From UBA1359 sp029570385 (GTDB taxonomy: Bacteria > Patescibacteriota > Patescibacteriia > Patescibacteriales > Patescibacteriaceae): DNA of 64,000 bases. The stretch spans positions 1 to 64,000 of the forward strand of contig DAOPVX010000003.1 in NCBI GenBank assembly GCA_035351315.1, in the 5' to 3' direction. The notes beneath the pieces are model-generated. The model was not told where the DNA came from and made no database searches. It saw only the letters and a program-made list of their open reading frames with translations. Position numbers and translations under genes: made by a program. How positions within the stretch are numbered: the stretch's first letter is position 1; every line of letters begins with the position of its first letter. Below, piece by piece: positions 61,216 to 64,000 of this stretch.

Positions 61216-61545
61216 TTAGCGATTATCACCACTGCCGTGCAATTGATCCCGCTGCTGGCGAGATAATAGTTTATCTAAATTGTCTTGAGCCACTTGATTA
61301 AGCTCCAAATCTAATTCAGTGGCTAGTTGAGCCAGATACCATAAAACATCACCCAATTCTTTAGCGACGGCTTGACGTTGTTCAGTGCTAACTATTCCTT
61401 GTTGATCACGAAAAATTTTTTTAATCTTTTCCACTACTTCGCCGCTTTCACCAGCTAGCCCCAAAGCCGGATAAACAAAGCCCTGACCAATAACCGGATA
61501 AACTGCCGTCTGGCGGCTTTTCTTCTGATACTCATTGAATTCCAT
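61216..61545 (-). CDS. MazG-like nucleotide pyrophosphohydrolase
   Basis: The 109-residue protein is all-alpha NTP-PPase size. Metal ligands are visible as GESGEVVEKIKK (ExxE) and KELGDVLWYL (ExxD about 30 residues later). Such enzymes cleave non-canonical NTPs to NMP and PPi; the PPi could feed the pyrophosphatases encoded here. It lies 3 nt from the HExxH gene, suggesting co-expression. Confidence 0.9.
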   Translation of the reverse strand: MEFNEYQKKSRQTAVYPVIGQGFVYPALGLAGESGEVVEKIKKIFRDQQGIVSTEQRQAVAKELGDVLWYLAQLATELDLELNQVAQDNLDKLLSRQQRDQLHGSGDNR

Positions 61546-61555
61546 AAAATTTATT

Positions 61556-62038
61556 TTAGATAATAGCGGTCACGCCAACTGTTAAAATAGTAACGATGAG
61601 GCCGGCAATAATAACGCCACCAAAAATCGGCCAAAAGGCTTTACGCACTGGCACGCCAAATAACCAAGCAGCAATTGCTCCGGTCCAAGCGCCCGTCATC
61701 GGCAAAGGAACGGCCACAAATAAACATAGGGCTAATAGGCCGTATTTCTCAAATTGCTGACTGGTCTTGCGACGGGTCCGCCGAAAGATAGCCTCAAGAA
61801 CTCTAGTCCAAAACTTAGAATAACGCTTAGCTAATTGAACAATTTTATTAAGTCCTAAAATAATCACTGGAATCGGCAAACTATTACCAATAACCGCTAG
61901 AATAAAAGCAGTTAATGGCTTAACGTGCCAAACAGTAATGGCTAAAGGAATTGTCGCCCGCAATTCAGTAACCGGAATAGCTGAATAAACAACGGTCCAT
62001 AACTCTTTAGAGGACAAAATAGTTGGCAAAATATCCAT
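61556..62038 (-). CDS. Small multidrug-export family (COG2426) membrane protein
   Basis: The 160-residue protein has about four membrane helices and the family pattern SAIPVTELRATIPLAI at the N-terminus and VAVPLPMTGAWTGAIAAWLFG in two halves. Its transport role is named from the family and not tested. It is in a tight minus-strand run with the pseudopilin gene (11 nt upstream) and the MazG-like gene (10 nt downstream). Confidence 0.85.
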   Translation of the reverse strand: MDILPTILSSKELWTVVYSAIPVTELRATIPLAITVWHVKPLTAFILAVIGNSLPIPVIILGLNKIVQLAKRYSKFWTRVLEAIFRRTRRKTSQQFEKYGLLALCLFVAVPLPMTGAWTGAIAAWLFGVPVRKAFWPIFGGVIIAGLIVTILTVGVTAII

Positions 62039-62049
62039 GATTTATAAAT

Positions 62050-62463
62050 TTAATAGCCCATAGTAGCCGGGGTGGCGGTATAGTCTTGGTTAGTTCCTTC
62101 TAAGTGATAGCTTAATTCATAATTTAATCCAGTTGTACTACTATACACATAAGAATAAACACCCTTAGGATCTGAAGGGATAACTTCCATATAAGCATTG
62201 GGACAGTTAGTGTCTTGAAAACCATCTGGACCAATACAACCATAATCGTAACCATGTCCAAGATTGCCGCCATCAATGGGATAAGAATTGTTTTGATTAA
62301 AATACATCTCCAGTGCTGTTCTAATTTGCTTGATATCTGATAAACGACGGGCATCCCGCGATTTAACCCGAGCGTTATTAAGCGCTACGACTGATAAAGT
62401 AGATAATAGGGCAATAATGGCGATAACCACTAACAACTCAATTAAAGTAAAACCTTTTCTCAT
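62050..62463 (-). CDS. Type II secretion/type IV pilus pseudopilin
   Basis: The 137-residue protein has the class III signal (RKGFTLIELLVVIAII) cut by prepilin peptidase before Phe, a long hydrophobic helix, then SRDARRLSDIKQIRTALEMYF typical of GspG/PilE-like major pseudopilins. Two cysteines (YGCIG and TNCPN) could form a disulfide. Other pilus genes are not in the window; it may support DNA uptake with ComM. Confidence 0.9.
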   Translation of the reverse strand: MRKGFTLIELLVVIAIIALLSTLSVVALNNARVKSRDARRLSDIKQIRTALEMYFNQNNSYPIDGGNLGHGYDYGCIGPDGFQDTNCPNAYMEVIPSDPKGVYSYVYSSTTGLNYELSYHLEGTNQDYTATPATMGY

Positions 62464-62664
62464 AAATTGATTTAATATTTAATAAATTCATTATAATCTA
62501 ATTTGGCTAGTATCGCCAGTCAATCTTGTTAAAATGAACCCAAATTAAATTATATTAAACTTTATTGCGCACTGATTCGGTCCGAGCTTTATCAATGGGA
62601 CTATAACAGCTATGATAATAATTGTCTAATTACTAGTTTAGACACACAAAATTAGCTCAAAAAA

Positions 62665-62684
62665 AACCCAGCCGGAGCTGGGTT
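62665..62684 (-). terminator. Terminator of the second pyrophosphatase gene
   Basis: AACCCAGC and GCTGGGTT form an 8-bp stem with tetraloop CGGA, followed on the minus strand by eight T, 12 nt after the stop codon. Upstream of the pseudopilin gene the rest of the 200-nt gap (62464-62660) shows only a possible TATAAT on the minus strand. Confidence 0.85.
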
Positions 62685-62695
62685 ATATTGTAATT

Positions 62696-64000
62696 TTAAA
62701 AAAGAATAGTGATGCCAGCGGTCACGATAGCGACCATGGACATCAGTTTTATTAATATATTCAATGCTGGGCCAGAGGTATCCTTACAAGGATCCCCGAC
62801 CATATCACCGATGACGGCGGCCTTATGGGCGGCTGAACCTTTACCACCCAAATGGCCCTCTTCAATGTATTTTTTGGCGTTATCCCAGGCTCCTCCGGCA
62901 TTAGCCAAAAAAACGGCCATGCCAAACCCAGTTGTCATGGCGCTTAATAATAAGCCCATGACACCGGCAACACCTAGAAACACCCCCGTTATAATTGGGG
63001 TGATTACAGCTAATAGTGCCGGGATAATCATCGCCCGCTGAGCGCCCTGAGTGGAGATCTGTATACATCTCTGGTACTCCGGGCTTTCGGAGCCATCCAA
63101 AATACGTGGGTTGCTAAATTGTCGGCGGACTTCCGCCACCATTTTTTTAGCAACCTTACTAACGGCGCCGGTGGTTAAGCCAATGAACACCAGTACCGCC
63201 ATCGCGCCGATAAAGGCGCCGACGATGAACTTGGGGTTCATCGCATGGACCTGGTAATAATTAACCAGGTCCAGAATATTAGCCTTGGCTAACGGGACTT
63301 CCTGGTTATTAATAACCAGGTTAATGTCCCCTTTCCGCAACAGGGCTAATTTGATTTCCTCCACATACGACGCCAACAGGGCCATCGCCGTCAGGGCGGC
63401 TGACCCAATTGCGAAGCCCTTTCCAGTGGCTGCCGTAGTGTTACCGACGGCATCTAGCATGTCGGTTCTTTGCCGAACATGCCCTGGCAACTTAGCCATT
63501 TCAGCATTGCCCCCGGCATTGTCAGCAATAGCACCGAAGGCGTCAGTTGCCAAGACAAAGCCAAGATTAGCCAACATGCCAACAGCCGCCATAGCAATAC
63601 CGGAAAGGCCCTGAGCAATATTACTGACACTCAGGCTAAAGCCTGAGGCACAGAAAAAAGCCCCGACCATTCCGATACATACAGCGATAACCGGAACACT
63701 GGTCGAATTCATACCTAACTCTAAGCCACTGGTGATCACCGTGGCTGAAGAGGTTGCAGCACTCTCAGCGACTCGCTGAGTTGGCTGATAGTCTTGTGAA
63801 GTCTGGTAATTAACCCAGACTCCAATAACTACGCCAACTAACAGGCCTAGAGTCACTGATAGCGACAACCCTAACCAATTTTGCAGGCCCAGCTGGGACG
63901 TGACCACAAAGGTGGCGCCAGCAATCAATACTGAGCTTAGCCAAATTCCATTATTAATGGAACCGACCAGCTCTTTCATGCCGGAACTATTTTTGGCCTT
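62696..64000 (-). CDS. Second membrane pyrophosphatase, K+-dependent signature (partial, hairpin-packed)
   Basis: The frame is open to the window edge, so the N-terminal third lies outside; an internal ATG at 63979 is not the true start. The visible 434 codons have ATDAFGAIADNAGGNAEMA, GGAWDNAKKYIEEGHLGGKG and GDMVGDPCKDTSGPALN. In GNTTAATGKGFAIGS the potassium-switch positions are Ala and Gly, the K+-dependent pattern shared by many Na+-pumping enzymes. An extra loop (about 40 residues, with KGDINLVINNQEVPLAK) separates two helices. The coding DNA is full of perfect inverted repeats, unlike the first hppA. Confidence 0.93.
   Translation of the reverse strand, partial: KAKNSSGMKELVGSINNGIWLSSVLIAGATFVVTSQLGLQNWLGLSLSVTLGLLVGVVIGVWVNYQTSQDYQPTQRVAESAATSSATVITSGLELGMNSTSVPVIAVCIGMVGAFFCASGFSLSVSNIAQGLSGIAMAAVGMLANLGFVLATDAFGAIADNAGGNAEMAKLPGHVRQRTDMLDAVGNTTAATGKGFAIGSAALTAMALLASYVEEIKLALLRKGDINLVINNQEVPLAKANILDLVNYYQVHAMNPKFIVGAFIGAMAVLVFIGLTTGAVSKVAKKMVAEVRRQFSNPRILDGSESPEYQRCIQISTQGAQRAMIIPALLAVITPIITGVFLGVAGVMGLLLSAMTTGFGMAVFLANAGGAWDNAKKYIEEGHLGGKGSAAHKAAVIGDMVGDPCKDTSGPALNILIKLMSMVAIVTAGITILF
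62720..63973 (-). other. Array of inverted repeats (hairpins) throughout the second pyrophosphatase gene
   Basis: Clearest stems: TGTCATGG+GCTTA (62933-62963, 13 bp, one bulge); GGTTGCTAAA/TTTAGCAACC enclosing GGCGG/CCGCC (63109-63155); CGATGAAC/GTTCATCG (63223-63243); GGACCTGGT/ACCAGGTCC (63247-63272); GGGAC plus CCTGGTTA (63294-63330, 5+8 bp); GCATGT+CGG (63447-63472); CTCAGGC/GCCTGAG (63630-63647); CGACCA+TTCCG (63664-63705, 6+5 bp); AGCCAC+GGT (63724-63746); CTCAGCG/CGCTGAG (63764-63780); AGTCTGG/CCAGACT (63800-63821); TTCCATT/AATGGAA (63946-63962) inside GAGCT/AGCTC. About ten more of 5-6 bp fill the gaps, some needing G-U pairs that form only in the mRNA-sense strand. The stretch encoding the conserved metal and substrate motifs (62750-62890) is the poorest in hairpins. 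Confidence 0.85.

Noticed and set aside
62720..63973. CRISPR array or mobile-element repeats as the cause of the hairpins
   Set aside because: The stems differ from each other in sequence and there are no repeat-spacer units, target duplications or transposase genes.
63050..63980. Second pyrophosphatase gene as a pseudogene
   Set aside because: The frame is open from the stop to the window edge and the conserved motifs are intact.

Overview
The window looks like a chromosomal segment of an ultrasmall bacterium of the Candidate Phyla Radiation (Patescibacteria). This is inferred from gene content: short, tightly packed housekeeping genes, DUF4012, SpoIID-like, VirB2-like and bactofilin-like membrane proteins, orphan solute-binding proteins, an Elp3 homologue, a K+-type pyrophosphatase pair, and a 16S gene with non-consensus universal-primer sites. 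TGA is used as a stop (for example at the end of recQ), so the code is standard. The finer lineage cannot be fixed by eye.

Layout. 1-11.5 kb: tRNA-Glu, tsaD, a phosphomannomutase, an envelope protein, then a plus-strand run elp3 - unknown - glyA - folD - recQ - Trm9-like methyltransferase. 11.5-19.6 kb, minus strand: DUF4012 protein, rpsP, five tRNAs, a lone 16S rRNA gene with its own promoter and a 22/23-bp processing stem, a GalT-like protein and a SpoIID-like protein. 19.7-25 kb, plus strand: tig, smpB, tmRNA, two tRNAs, infC-rpmI-rplT-secG-HU, three tRNAs, truB. 25-32.7 kb: glmS, a pyrophosphatase (hppA), an autoregulated Fic protein, and arcB-arcC without arcA. 32.8-48 kb, minus strand: His and Arg tRNAs, small envelope proteins, comM, a DsbA-like lipoprotein, gyrA, a MBL-fold protein, a UvrD helicase-nuclease fusion, an M16 peptidase and glyS. 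48-52.7 kb: an unusual hairpin-rich small gene, a degenerate RadC, then pnp-NYN-rpsO. 52.8-60 kb, plus strand: xer, clpP, rny, an oligopeptide-binding protein, tRNA-Leu, RNase J. 60-64 kb, minus strand: an HExxH protein, a MazG-like protein, a small-multidrug-export-family protein, a pseudopilin, and a second pyrophosphatase that runs off the window.

Together the genes cover translation and ribosome rescue (tmRNA with SmpB, IF-3, L35, L20, S15, S16, 14 tRNAs), RNA decay (PNPase, RNase Y, RNase J), wobble-uridine modification (Elp3 plus a Trm9-like enzyme), one-carbon metabolism (GlyA, FolD), substrate-level ATP from carbamoyl phosphate (ArcB, ArcC), and ion pumping by pyrophosphate (two HppA proteins with opposite K+ signatures).

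The most striking observation is structural. Two loci, the small gene at 48218-48526 and the second pyrophosphatase at 62696-64000, are packed with perfect or near-perfect short inverted repeats. There is a 5-10 bp stem with a 3-8 nt loop about every 25-60 nt, often two-tiered, inside coding sequence that still encodes a recognisable protein in the pyrophosphatase case. The stems share no common sequence, and the first pyrophosphatase gene shows nothing like it. Other points of note are an initiator tRNA with C33 and A29:U41, near-absence of Shine-Dalgarno sequences with several apparently leaderless promoters, and a palindromic operator inside the fic promoter.
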